Part shown: positions 1 through 10,533 of the stretch, piece by piece
How positions within the stretch are numbered: the stretch's first letter is position 1
Layout: the number at the start of each line of letters is the position of its first letter
NCBI RefSeq assembly: GCF_000721495.1
Contig: NZ_JOHY01000010.1
Coordinates: 62,001-126,000, forward strand
DNA: 64,000 bases
Direction of reading: 5' to 3'
DNA from: Streptomyces sp. NRRL F-5123
GTDB taxonomy: Bacteria; Actinomycetota; Actinomycetes; Streptomycetales; Streptomycetaceae
Translations under genes and position numbers: made by a program
Notes under the pieces: model-generated
Database searches by the model: none
Told to the model about the DNA's origin: nothing
Seen by the model: the letters and a program-made list of their open reading frames with translations, nothing else

Positions 1-2
1 AC

Positions 3-1499
<1,497 letters not shown>

Positions 1500-2260
1500 C
1501 GCCGGACCCGAACCCGGCGGTCCGCCACCCCTCCCCGGACGGCGTGACCGCCTGCGCCTCCGTGGCGGGCAGCGACTCCAGCCAGGCGCGGGCGGCGGCA
1601 CCGCCCATCGCGTAACCGGCGGTCGCGTGCACGTCGGCGTCCGTCAGGGAGACGGCGACCACCGTCAGGGAGGCGAGGGGATCGGCCGGGGGGCGGCCGG
1701 TGTGCGGGTCGAGGATGTGCGGGCCGCGCTCGGCGGGGCCCGAGGTGGCGACGGCCAGCGACGCGCCCGGCGGGGCGAGGACGACGGCCGCGAGGGCGCC
1801 GCGCAGCAGCGGGTGGGCGACGCCGATGCGCCAGGGGCCGCCGTGGGTCTGGATGTCGCCGCCGCCGTTGACGCACACCGCCTCCGCGCCGGAGGACGCG
1901 AGCATCGCGGCGGCGCGCTCCACCGCCCAGCCCTTGACGAGGCCGGTGGGGTCGAAGTCCGGGCCGCCCGCGTAGTGCGCGCTGAAGTAGCCGCGGGTGC
2001 GGCGCTCGGCCGCCTCGCACAGGCGCATCACCTCCCACACCTCGGGCGAGCACCTCGACAGCGCGAGCGTGCCCGCGGCGAGGCGGCTGATCTGGCTCTC
2101 CGGGCGGTACGTCGAGAAGGTCTCGTCGACGTGCTCCAGCCACGCCCCGGCGGCGTCCAGCGCAGCCCCGGTCCGCGCCTCCCCGGCGGCCGGACCGCGG
2201 ACGTCGAGGGAGAAGACCGTCCCCATCGTGTGGACCGTGCGCACCGTGCGCGGCCCGGAC

Positions 2261-2758
2261 TCAGCCGCCACGGGCCTTGTCCAGCGCGCTCTGCAGGGAG
2301 CGCACGTAGCCCTCGCTCGTGTACGTCGCGCCCGACACCGAGTCGATCTGCGCGCTCTGCGCCGCCAGCGCCTCCTGGGTGAGCTGCGGGACGGAGAAGG
2401 AGGTGATCTCCTGGTCGCGGCCGTTGCCCTGCGGGGCCCGGAGGACGTCGACGCCGGTGAGCCTGCCGCCGGTGAGGGTGATCCGCACCTGGACGGGGCC
2501 GTACCGCGTCTGGAACGTGTCGCCCTTCACGGTCCGCGTCCCCTGCGTCCCCTGCGTCCCCTGCGCGCCGCCGGTGGCCGTGGGCTGCGGGTTCGCGCCC
2601 GCCGCCGGGTTCTGCGCCGCCCCCTGCGGGGCGGGGGCCGCCGCCGGGGGCGCGGTCGCGTGCGGTTTGAGCGCCAGCAGCGCGAGCACGCCGGACGCCG
2701 TCGCGGTGGTGGCCAGCGCGATCCGCGCGCCGGGCGCGAGGAGGGGCATGCCGCTCAT
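2261..2758 (-). CDS. FMN-binding domain protein, flavinylation target
   Basis: The 165-residue protein has an N-terminal hydrophobic segment (about residues 10-30), an Ala/Pro/Gln/Gly linker and a C-terminal FMN_bind domain. The domain ends in DSVSGATYTSEGYVRSL, whose SGAT-type motif is the usual site of covalent FMN attachment through Thr. It is probably membrane-anchored with the flavin outside. It lies between the ferric-reductase-like gene and apbE on the same strand, so the expected chain is cytoplasmic NAD(P)H to the heme/FAD membrane protein to this extracytoplasmic flavin. An AAGG ribosome binding site lies about 9 bases before the ATG. Confidence 0.9.
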   Translation of the reverse strand: MSGMPLLAPGARIALATTATASGVLALLALKPHATAPPAAAPAPQGAAQNPAAGANPQPTATGGAQGTQGTQGTRTVKGDTFQTRYGPVQVRITLTGGRLTGVDVLRAPQGNGRDQEITSFSVPQLTQEALAAQSAQIDSVSGATYTSEGYVRSLQSALDKARGG

Positions 2759-2874
2759 GGGCGGGCCTTTCTCTCAGGTCGGTCAGATCTCTCAGGCACT
2801 TCGGATCTCTCCGCTGTCTCAGGTCCCTCAGGTCTCTCGGGCAGTTCAGGGCCCCTGAAGGGCTCGGGCGGTCG
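2759..2874. other. Gap with degenerate CTCAGGT direct repeats
   Basis: This 116-base gap between two co-oriented genes holds about five imperfect copies of (T)CTCAGGT at 2772-2779, 2790-2796, 2815-2823, 2826-2832 and nearby. It is pyrimidine-rich on the + strand. I see no strong hairpin. The copies could be simple slippage or a binding array. Confidence 0.35.
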
Positions 2875-4272
2875 TCACAGCGCGAAGGACTCGTGGTGGA
2901 TCCGGGCCGCGGGCACTCCCGCGGACCGCAGCTCCGTGTACACCGCCCGCGTCAGGGCGGGCGGCCCGCACACGTACACGTCGTGCGCCGCGATGTCGGG
3001 GAGCGCGGCCCGCAGGCCCGCCGCGGTGAGGTCGGGGCGCCGGCCGTCGGGTGCGTTGACGGCGAGGAAGAGGCGGGCACCGCGGGTCTGGGCGATCGCT
3101 TCCAGCTCGGAGCGCAGCGCCAGGTCGGCCGGGGTGCGGGCGCGGTAGATCAGGGAGAGGTCGCCGGGGCGGCCGGGCAGTGACTCGAAGAGGGCCCGCA
3201 GCGGTGTGACGCCGACGCCTCCGGCGAGCAGCAGCACCTTCTGCCGGCGGCGGCGGTCGGCGGTGAGGGCGCCGTACGGGCCCTCGGCCCAGACCCGGGT
3301 GCCGGGGCGCAGGCGCGCGAGGGCGGCGCTGTGGCTGCCGACCGCCTTGACGGTGATGCGCAGGACGTCGCCGCGCGGCGGGGCGGACAGCGAGTACGGG
3401 CCGGAGGTCCAGCGCAGCCCGGGCGCGAGGAAGCGCCACCGCAGGAACTGGCCGGGCCGGGCCCGCAGCTCGCCGAGGCGCCGGCCCTGGACGAAGACGG
3501 ACACCACGCCGGGCCCCTCCTGCACCACGGAGGCGACCCGCAGCCGGTGCCGCAGGTTGAGCCGCAGCGGGACGAGGAGCCGGTACCAGCAGACGGCCGC
3601 GGCGGCGGCGCCGTAGAGGACGTACCAGCCGGTGCGGGCGGCGGACCCGCCGGGGAAGTCCGCGCCGAGCGCGAGCTGGTGCCAGAAGGCGAGGTAGAGG
3701 GCGAGGTAGGTGAGCAGGTGCAGGTGGTACCACGTCTCGTAGCGCATCCGGCGGCGCGCGGCCCGTACCGACAGCGCGCCCACGCCCAGCAGCAGGAGCC
3801 CGCCGGTCGCGCCCCGCAGCATGTCGGGGTAGGTCGTGACGACGGTCCACGTCTCGCCGACGATGTTCGTGTGCGCCTGCGCGGTGTAGCCGGCGAGCAC
3901 GCAGGTGACGTGCACCAGCAGCAGGCACACGACGTAGCGGCCGGCCATGGCGTGCCAGCGGGCGACGCGGTCGCTGCCGACGGCGTTCTCCAGCGCGGGC
4001 ACGCGCGCCATGAGCAGGACGAGCAGCGCGCAGCCGTATCCGCACAGCAGGCCCGCGATGCGCCCGGCGCCGAGCAGCCAGTCCGCCGTGCCGACGACCG
4101 AGCCGGTGTCCTGCCACCACAGCGCGAGCACCGCGGCCGCCCCCGCCCAGCCGAGCGTGAGCACGACCGCCGCGGCGGGCACCCGGCCCGTACGGGCGCC
4201 GCGGGGAGCGGCCGAGGCGCGGTGCCCGGCTGCCTGGTGACGGGGTGGCGCGGCGCGGTAGGCGCTGGTCAT
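2875..4272 (-). CDS. Ferric-reductase-like transmembrane protein with FAD/NAD(P) reductase domain
   Basis: 465 residues starting at the ATG at 4272; longer in-frame upstream sequence is non-coding in character. The N-terminal half has about six membrane segments with heme-ligand-type histidines in ARWHAMAGRYVV, LLLVHVTC and TWYHLHLL. The C-terminal half is a ferredoxin-NADP reductase type module: RPGQF, the flavin motif GPYSLSAPP, the nucleotide-binding motif GGVGVTPLRAL and the terminal DVYVCGPP and HHESF. It should carry electrons from NAD(P)H through FAD and heme across the membrane. It is the first gene of the operon with the FMN-binding protein and apbE. It is divergent from a two-component system that probably controls it. 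Confidence 0.9.
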   Translation of the reverse strand: MTSAYRAAPPRHQAAGHRASAAPRGARTGRVPAAAVVLTLGWAGAAAVLALWWQDTGSVVGTADWLLGAGRIAGLLCGYGCALLVLLMARVPALENAVGSDRVARWHAMAGRYVVCLLLVHVTCVLAGYTAQAHTNIVGETWTVVTTYPDMLRGATGGLLLLGVGALSVRAARRRMRYETWYHLHLLTYLALYLAFWHQLALGADFPGGSAARTGWYVLYGAAAAAVCWYRLLVPLRLNLRHRLRVASVVQEGPGVVSVFVQGRRLGELRARPGQFLRWRFLAPGLRWTSGPYSLSAPPRGDVLRITVKAVGSHSAALARLRPGTRVWAEGPYGALTADRRRRQKVLLLAGGVGVTPLRALFESLPGRPGDLSLIYRARTPADLALRSELEAIAQTRGARLFLAVNAPDGRRPDLTAAGLRAALPDIAAHDVYVCGPPALTRAVYTELRSAGVPAARIHHESFAL

Positions 4273-4317
4273 CGGGGGTCCTCTCGTACGTGTACGCCTG
4301 CCACTGTCGGCCCCGAA

Positions 4318-4339
4318 CCTCTGAATGGCCTCTGAACGG
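4318..4339. promoter_or_regulatory. Tandem 11-bp direct repeat, candidate response-regulator site
   Basis: Two adjacent 11-mers, CCTCTGAATGG (4318-4328) and CCTCTGAACGG (4329-4339), differ at one base. Head-to-tail 11-bp repeats are what OmpR/PhoB-type regulators usually bind. The pair lies in the 159-base gap between the divergent reductase operon and the response regulator gene. It could serve both promoters. Confidence 0.55.
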
Positions 4340-4431
4340 GGCGCGCGGGCGCCCGCCCGCCCCGATCCACAGCAAACGCAGAGGTGGCCGGGTGTGCCGC
4401 GGCCGGGCGGTCGCGCGATGCTGGGAGGACC

Positions 4432-5172
4432 ATGAGATCCACGCCCCCCGCCGCCGCCCCGCCCCTCGCGCACCCCGACGGCACCCCCGTGCGGGTGCTG
4501 GTCGTCGACGACGAGCCGGACCTCGCCGAGGTCCTGTCCGGCGCGCTGGCCTACGAGGGCTGGCAGGTGCGGACGGCGGGCGACGCGGCCGGCGCACTCG
4601 CCGAGGCCGCCGCCTTCCGGCCGGACGCCGTCGTGCTCGACGTCATGCTCCCGGACGGCGACGGCCTCGCGGTGCTGCGCCGGCTGCGGGCGGACCGGCC
4701 GGACGTGTGCGTGCTCTTCCTCACCGCGCGTGACACCGTCGAGGACCGCATCGCCGGGATCACCGCGGGCGGCGACGACTACGTCACCAAGCCCTTCTCC
4801 CTGGAGGAGGTGCTGGCCCGGCTGCGCGGCCTGCTGCGCCGCGCGGGCATGACCCGGGCACGCGGCGACGCGGCACTCCTCACGGTCGGCGACCTGCTGA
4901 TGGACGAGGACGCACGCGAGGTCACCCGGGGCGGCGAGCCGGTGGAGCTGTCGCCGACGGAGTTCGAGCTGCTGCGCTACCTGATGCGCAACCCGCGCCG
5001 GGTGCTCAGCAAGACGCAGATCCTCGACCACGTGTGGTCGTACGACTTCGGCGGCCAGGCGCACGTGGTGGAGCTGTACATCTCCTACCTGCGCCGCAAG
5101 ATCGACATCGGCCGCCCTCCGATGATCCACACGGTCCGCGGCGCGGGCTACGTGATCCGGGCCGCGGGGTGA
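4432..5172 (+). CDS. OmpR-family response regulator
   Basis: 246 residues from the ATG at 4432, which has a strong GGGAGGA site just upstream. The receiver domain shows the acidic pair in VLVVDDEPD, phospho-acceptor Asp70 in VVLDVMLPD, the conserved Thr in FLTARD and the Lys in VTKPFS. The C-terminal winged-helix domain has ELSPTEFELLRYLMRNP and VRGAGYVI, as in OmpR/PhoB. It overlaps the kinase gene by four bases (GTGA). It probably controls the divergent flavin electron-transfer operon and itself through the direct repeat at 4318-4339; that target is inferred from position only. Confidence 0.93.
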   Translation: MRSTPPAAAPPLAHPDGTPVRVLVVDDEPDLAEVLSGALAYEGWQVRTAGDAAGALAEAAAFRPDAVVLDVMLPDGDGLAVLRRLRADRPDVCVLFLTARDTVEDRIAGITAGGDDYVTKPFSLEEVLARLRGLLRRAGMTRARGDAALLTVGDLLMDEDAREVTRGGEPVELSPTEFELLRYLMRNPRRVLSKTQILDHVWSYDFGGQAHVVELYISYLRRKIDIGRPPMIHTVRGAGYVIRAAG

Positions 5173-6635
5173 GCGGCCGGGCGTGGCGCTGGGGGCCGCG
5201 GACGCTGCGGGGGCGGCTGATCTGCGGGCTGGTCGTGCTGCTCGCGCTGAGCTGCGCCGCCGTCGGGATCGCCGCCGTCCTGACGCTGCGCTCGTACCTC
5301 ACCGGGCAGCTCGACCAGCAGCTCGCCGCCGCGGGCGGGCGCTTCCCCGCGAGCCTGGAGCACGGCGGGCCCGGCGAGCCCGACGGCGACGACGCGCACG
5401 CCGACACCCGCCGCCAGGCCCCCGGCACCTTCGGGGCCCGCCTGCTGGGCGGTACGGTCACGGACGCCGCCGTCGTACGCTCCGGGGCCGACACCTCCGT
5501 GACGCTCTCGGCGGGCGACCGCGCCGCCCTCGCCCGGCTCGCCCCGAACGGGCGGCCGCACGGCCTGGACCTCTCCGCGCTGGGCGACTACCGGGTCGTG
5601 GCCGTCACCGGCGACGACGGCGACGTGCTCGTGACCGGGCTGCCGCTGGAGCGCATCGAGGCCGCCGCGCGGCGGCTGGTGATCGTCGAGGCCGTCGTCT
5701 TCGGCGTCACCCTCGCCGGGGCGGGGGCCGCGGGCGCGTTCTGGGTGCGCTGGTCGCTGCGGCCGCTGCGGCGGGTCGCCGCGACCGCCGCCGCCGTCAC
5801 CGCCACCCCGCTGGCCAGCGGCGCGGTGGAGCTGCCGGACCGGGTGCCGGACGCCGACACGGACCCGCGTACCGAGGTCGGGCAGGTCGGGGCCGCGCTC
5901 AATCTCATGCTCGGGCACGTCGAGGACGCGCTCGCCCGACGGCACCGCAGCGAGGAGCGGCTGCGCCGCTTCGCCGCCGACGCCAGCCACGAGCTGCGCA
6001 CGCCGGTCGCCTCCATCCGCGGGCACGCCGAGCTGGCGCTCCGCCGGCCCGAGCCCGTACCGCCCGGGGTGCGCCGGGCCCTCGACCGCATCGGGGCGGA
6101 GTCCGCGCGGATGGGCGGCATGGTGGACGACCTGCTGCTGCTCGCGCGGCTCGACGAGGGGGTGCCGCAGGCCAGCGAGCCGGTGGACCTCACTCTGCTG
6201 GTCCTCGCCGCCGTCGAGGACGCGCGGGCCGCGGGCCCCGGCCACCGCTGGCTCCTGGACCTCCCCGAGTCGCCGGTCACCGTGACGGGGGACGGCGCGC
6301 GGCTGCACCAGGTGCTCGCCAACCTGCTGGCCAACGCACGCTCCCACACCCCGCCGGGCACGCACGTCACCGTCGCCCTGCGGCAGGACGCGGCGGGCGG
6401 CGCGCGCCTGGCCGTCTCGGACGACGGCCCCGGGCTCCCGGAATCCCTCCGGACCACGGCCTTCGAACGCTTCACCCGCGGGGCGCGGATCCCCGCCGGG
6501 GGCGGCGGGGCGGGGCTCGGGCTCGCGATCGTCGCGGCCGTCACCGCCGCGCACGGCGGGACCCTGACTCTCACCTCCCGCCCGGGCGCGACCACCTTCA
6601 CGGTCACCCTCCCGCCGGGGGGCGAGCGCCCCTAG
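5169..6635 (+). CDS. Sensor histidine kinase (HAMP, HisKA, HATPase)
   Basis: The GTG at 5169 overlaps the stop of the response regulator gene, giving 488 residues. One membrane segment lies near residues 15-37 and a second near 175-195, enclosing an extracellular loop of about 140 residues. A HAMP linker follows. The phospho-acceptor is His274 in DASHELRTP. The ATPase domain shows LANLLANARSH (N box), SDDGPGLP (G1) and GAGLGLAIV (G2). The cognate regulator is the gene just upstream. The signal is unknown; an envelope redox or metal cue would fit the neighbouring reductase operon. Confidence 0.93.
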   Translation: MSGRAWRWGPRTLRGRLICGLVVLLALSCAAVGIAAVLTLRSYLTGQLDQQLAAAGGRFPASLEHGGPGEPDGDDAHADTRRQAPGTFGARLLGGTVTDAAVVRSGADTSVTLSAGDRAALARLAPNGRPHGLDLSALGDYRVVAVTGDDGDVLVTGLPLERIEAAARRLVIVEAVVFGVTLAGAGAAGAFWVRWSLRPLRRVAATAAAVTATPLASGAVELPDRVPDADTDPRTEVGQVGAALNLMLGHVEDALARRHRSEERLRRFAADASHELRTPVASIRGHAELALRRPEPVPPGVRRALDRIGAESARMGGMVDDLLLLARLDEGVPQASEPVDLTLLVLAAVEDARAAGPGHRWLLDLPESPVTVTGDGARLHQVLANLLANARSHTPPGTHVTVALRQDAAGGARLAVSDDGPGLPESLRTTAFERFTRGARIPAGGGGAGLGLAIVAAVTAAHGGTLTLTSRPGATTFTVTLPPGGERP

Positions 6636-6743
6636 GGGCGGAGAACAGCAGGTCGCGGGCGATGTCGGGGAGTTGGCCGAAAGGGTGCGCGGACCCGCCC
6701 GTGAGCGGGCGGGACCGGGCCCGTACGATGGCCCCCCAGGAGC

Positions 6744-6754
6744 CGAAAGTTTCG
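6744..6754. promoter_or_regulatory. Palindrome CGAAAGTTTCG, LacI-type operator-like
   Basis: A perfect 11-base odd palindrome matching the core of the operators at 46449 and 46614. It lies 280 bases before the orphan sugar-binding lipoprotein gene, far upstream of that gene's best promoter (6922-6950). Its role is therefore uncertain. The 391-base gap 6636-7026 otherwise holds only the promoter noted below. Confidence 0.35.
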
Positions 6755-6921
6755 AGACGTTTCCGTAGCGCGGCCGCTCGGCGGCCGCGTGCCGCGTGCG
6801 CCCCGCACGCCCCGTGCGCATCTCGACCCAACTGACGCCGCCGGGTCCCGCCGGGTCCCGCGACGCGGTCACGGAGGGGTTGCCGCGGGGCAATGCGGCG
6901 GCAGTTTTGCCACGTCAGCCA

Positions 6922-6950
6922 TTGACTGCACGTCACCGAAATCGTACGTT
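6922..6950 (+). promoter_or_regulatory. Probable vegetative promoter of the sugar-binding protein gene
   Basis: TTGACT at 6922-6927, a 17-base spacer, then TACGTT at 6945-6950. This resembles the HrdB-type consensus and places a transcript start about 70 bases before the ATG at 7027. Confidence 0.6.
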
Positions 6951-7026
6951 CCTCGGCACGTAAACTTACGGCAGTTTCCCCGATCGGGTCGGAAAAGTCC
7001 GGGTCCCGGAGGAGTGTGTACGTACC

Positions 7027-8331
7027 ATGAAGCGCCTCGTCTCCCTGCGGGCGACGGCCGCGGTGGCCACCGTGACCGTGCTCGCCCTGACCGCGTCCGC
7101 GTGCGGCGGTATCGGCAGCAGTGCCTCGGGGAGCGACGGCCCGGTGACCGTGTGGACGCTGTCGAACGACGCGCTCAACCCGCTCCAGCGGCAGTCGATC
7201 GCGGCCTACAACACCCAGCGGAAGGCGAAGGTCACCCTCAAGACCTTCGAGAACGACCCGTACAAGCAGAAGCTGAAGACCTCGCTCGGCTCCGCCGGCT
7301 CCCCCGACATCTTCCTCAACTGGGGCGGCGGCAACCTGAAGCAGTACGTCAAGGCCGGCCACGTCGCCGACCTCACGGGCATGCTGGACAAGGACTTCAC
7401 GAACGAGTTCCTGCCCAGCGTGCTGGCCGGCGGCAAGGTCGACGGCAAGGTCTACGCCGTGCCGATGGAGGGTGTGCAGCCCGTCGCGCTCTTCTACAAC
7501 AAGGACGTCTTCAAGCTGGCCGGCATCGACACGCCGCCGGCCACCTGGAACGCGCTCCTCGACGACATCGACAAGATCAAGGCCAAGGGCATCACCCCGA
7601 TCGCCCTGGCCGGCTCGCAGGCCTGGACCGAGCTGATGTGGCTGGAGTACCTGCTGGACCGCGTCGGCGGCCCGCAGGCCTTCGCCGACATCGAGGCCGG
7701 CAAGCCCGGCGCGTGGGACAACCCGGCGGTCGAGAAGTCCCTCGGCATGATCCGCGACCTCGTCGACCGCGGTGCCTTCGGCAAGAAGTACGCCACCGTC
7801 AACCAGGACGCGGGCGGCACCAACGCGCTGCTCTCGCAGGGCAAGGCGGGCATGCTGCTGATGGGCTCGTGGGAATACGCCGACATGCTGGCCGCCGCCC
7901 CGAAGTTCGTGAACGCGGGCAAGCTCGGTTTCGCGCCCTTCCCGACCGTCGCAGGCGGTGTCGGCGACCCGAACAACGTCGTCGGGAACCCGTCCAACTA
8001 CTTCTCGGTGACGGACACCTCGGACAACAAGAAGAGTGCGGTCGCTTTCATGACCAAGACCCTCGACCAGCCCTCCTACATCGCCGATCTGCTCTCCATA
8101 GGCCACGTCCCCGCCATCGCCGGCATCAAGGGCCAGCTGATGGGCGCGCTCAACCCGGATTACACCGGATTCATCTACGACATGGTCGCGAACGCCCCGA
8201 CCTTCACCCAGTCCTGGGACCAGGCGGTCGATCCGGACACCGCGGGGCTGATGCTCGCGAATCTGCAGAAGGTCTTCAACAAGAAGATGGCGCCCAAGGA
8301 ATTCGTGCAGTCGATGGACGCCGCCCGATAA
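7027..8331 (+). CDS. Extracellular sugar-binding lipoprotein of an ABC importer (orphan)
   Basis: 434 residues with an N-terminal signal ending in the lipobox LTASACGG. The mature part fits the carbohydrate family of substrate-binding proteins: VTVWTLSNDALNP, DIFLNWGGGNL, YAVPMEGVQPVALFYNKDVF and GKAGMLLMGSWEYADM. The ATG has GGAGGAG... spacing typical of real starts (ccggaggagtgtgtacgtacc region). No permease or ATPase gene adjoins it, so it must work with membrane components encoded elsewhere, or be a stray paralogue. The substrate cannot be read from sequence. A palindrome like the xylan-locus operators lies upstream, which hints at a pentose-oligomer ligand. Confidence 0.88.
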   Translation: MKRLVSLRATAAVATVTVLALTASACGGIGSSASGSDGPVTVWTLSNDALNPLQRQSIAAYNTQRKAKVTLKTFENDPYKQKLKTSLGSAGSPDIFLNWGGGNLKQYVKAGHVADLTGMLDKDFTNEFLPSVLAGGKVDGKVYAVPMEGVQPVALFYNKDVFKLAGIDTPPATWNALLDDIDKIKAKGITPIALAGSQAWTELMWLEYLLDRVGGPQAFADIEAGKPGAWDNPAVEKSLGMIRDLVDRGAFGKKYATVNQDAGGTNALLSQGKAGMLLMGSWEYADMLAAAPKFVNAGKLGFAPFPTVAGGVGDPNNVVGNPSNYFSVTDTSDNKKSAVAFMTKTLDQPSYIADLLSIGHVPAIAGIKGQLMGALNPDYTGFIYDMVANAPTFTQSWDQAVDPDTAGLMLANLQKVFNKKMAPKEFVQSMDAAR

Positions 8332-8476
8332 CCTTCCGCCGAACTCCCGCACGGGGGCCGTCCCGCCAACTTCGCCGTTTCCGGGACCGGTCCCCGCGGG
8401 GCGGTCTACGATCCCCATTCCGAAGCGGTGCCCCGAACGGGCGGGCGCGCGAAGGGACGACGGGGGTCGCGGTCAG

Positions 8477-10528
8477 GTGGCAGAGGGCAGCAGGCTGAGG
8501 CTGCACGGGCGGGAACGGGTCGTGGGGTACGTCCGCGGCGCGCTCGTGCGAAACGGGGTGCCCGCCGCGCCGAGCCCGGTCGTGCTGCTCGCGGGCCCCC
8601 GCGGCTCCGGCGGCACCGTGCTGCTGGACGTGATGTGGGACGACTTCTCCGACGACTGCCTGAGCGTGCGACTGGACCTGCGGTCGGCGCAGGGCGTCGA
8701 GGACATCGTGCTCGCCGCCGTCCGCGGGCTGGGCCGCCGGATCCCCGGCATCCGGCCGATCGACTTCCCGCGCACCTCCATGCTGCTCAAGGCACTCAGC
8801 TACATCGACACCGGCGGCGGCCGCACCGCCTTCGAGGCCTACCTGCGGGCCCGCCCGCAGGACGCCGAGCGGCAGTCCGCGCTCACCGACTGGAGCAACC
8901 GCGCCGCCCCGCTGCTCAGCCCCGAGCACCGCGGCCTGCTGGACGTGCTGACCGGACTGCTGAGCGCGCTGCACTCCGCCGTCGGGCGGCACAAGGACGC
9001 CCGCGCGCTGCGCTGGCTCGCCGAACGCGGCGGCGGCGGGCGCGAGTACGACTCGCTGTGGGAGCTCTACCGGCAGCACCAGGCGCAGGACGGCCCGACC
9101 GGCACCCCGCGGGTCGTCGCCCGCACGCTGTGCGCGGCCTTCCTCGCCGACCTGCGGCACGACTTCAACGACTCCTGGCCGCGGCTCCAGCGCCCCCGCA
9201 ACTGCCTGCTGTTACTGGACAACGCGGGCGGCCGCACCGCCGACCTCTTCCTCGAACTCCTCGCCGAGTGCCGCCGCGAGGACGCCGCCCGCGACGAACG
9301 CCCCGACCCCGCCGTGGTGGTGGCCGTCCAGCGCGGCCGGGTCCGCCCCGAGGCCGCCCGGCTGCTCGACCCGACGCACCCGGACCTCGCCTTCGGCACC
9401 CGCCACCCGTACGCCCCCGGCGCCGCCGGGCACCCGGTGTGGTGGTACCCGGTCGCCCTCGCGGACCTCACCGGCGAGCAGGTCCTCGCGCTGTGCACCA
9501 GCAGCGTGCTGGGCCGGCACAACCGCGACGCCGACTTCCTCCACGCCCTCACCGGCGGACACCCCGAGGCCACCGACCGGCTCGCGTACCTGCTCGCCCG
9601 CTTCGGCCGCACCCCGCCCGCCGACCCGCGGCGCGCCCCCGCCGACCTGCCCGAGCCCTTCGACCCGCGGCGGCTGCTCGGCGAGCGGCTCGCCGACGAC
9701 ACCCACCCGCTGCCGCAGTCCTGGCCCGCACCGGCCCGCCCGGACACCACCGTCGAGGACTACCTGCTGCGCCGGATGCTGGCCGACCACCTCGCCGTCG
9801 CCGCCGACGGCACCCTGCGCCCCGGTGACAACCCGGTCCTCGACGTCATGGCGGTGCTCGCCGCGACACCCGGGCTGCGCCGCGGCGCGTGCAACGCCAC
9901 GCTGCACTACCTGGACTGGACCGGCACCGACGCCGACACCGCCCAGCTCGCCCTGACCGCGGGGATGTGGCTGGAGGAGACCGCCGACGGCGACGCGCTG
10001 CGGCTGCACCCGCTGGCCGAGCTGCTGCTGCGCCGCTGGCTCGCCCGCGACCCCGCCGTCTGGCGCAAGGCGCACACGGGGTACGCCGCCCACTACTCCA
10101 GCCGCACCGACGCTCCGCTGCGCCACCTCCACACCCTCGCCCAGGTCGAACCGGCCCGCCGCGAGCCGCTCACCGCCGTCGCGGCCTACCTCGACGACGA
10201 GTTGGACCGGGCCGCGAGCGCCACCGAGTGGCTGGACGTCCTGGAGCGCGTCACCGCCGCCCCCAACCGCCTGACCACGACGCTGGATCCGCGCACCTTC
10301 GTCACCTCGCTGGCCGGCCCCGCCGAGGACCGCAACCGGCGCCGCGCCGTCACCCGCCTCGCCGTGGCCCGCTGGCTGCACGCCGACCGCACCTTCGACC
10401 CGGCCCACCAGCTCGCCCACACCATCGCCGGCGAGTACGAGCACCTGGCCGACATCACCGACGAGAACGAGGAGCTGTACCGGCAGGCCGGGAAGTTCCG
10501 CCGGATCGAGAACTCCTGGAAGGACTGA
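8477..10528 (+). CDS. Large ATPase-like protein with degenerate P-loop
   Basis: 683 residues from a GTG start. An N-terminal GPRGSGGT (residues 40-47) sits where a Walker A motif is expected, but the invariant Lys is Gly. A Walker B-like NCLLLLDNAG follows near residue 245. The rest is a long alpha-helical region rich in Arg and Leu that looks like the helical/winged-helix and repeat parts of STAND-type ATPases. There is no membrane segment. The next gene starts six bases downstream, so the two are co-transcribed. I recognise the pair as recurrent in Streptomyces but know no function. The missing Lys suggests nucleotide binding without normal hydrolysis, or a different role. Confidence 0.7.
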   Translation: MAEGSRLRLHGRERVVGYVRGALVRNGVPAAPSPVVLLAGPRGSGGTVLLDVMWDDFSDDCLSVRLDLRSAQGVEDIVLAAVRGLGRRIPGIRPIDFPRTSMLLKALSYIDTGGGRTAFEAYLRARPQDAERQSALTDWSNRAAPLLSPEHRGLLDVLTGLLSALHSAVGRHKDARALRWLAERGGGGREYDSLWELYRQHQAQDGPTGTPRVVARTLCAAFLADLRHDFNDSWPRLQRPRNCLLLLDNAGGRTADLFLELLAECRREDAARDERPDPAVVVAVQRGRVRPEAARLLDPTHPDLAFGTRHPYAPGAAGHPVWWYPVALADLTGEQVLALCTSSVLGRHNRDADFLHALTGGHPEATDRLAYLLARFGRTPPADPRRAPADLPEPFDPRRLLGERLADDTHPLPQSWPAPARPDTTVEDYLLRRMLADHLAVAADGTLRPGDNPVLDVMAVLAATPGLRRGACNATLHYLDWTGTDADTAQLALTAGMWLEETADGDALRLHPLAELLLRRWLARDPAVWRKAHTGYAAHYSSRTDAPLRHLHTLAQVEPARREPLTAVAAYLDDELDRAASATEWLDVLERVTAAPNRLTTTLDPRTFVTSLAGPAEDRNRRRAVTRLAVARWLHADRTFDPAHQLAHTIAGEYEHLADITDENEELYRQAGKFRRIENSWKD

Positions 10529-10533
10529 AGGAC

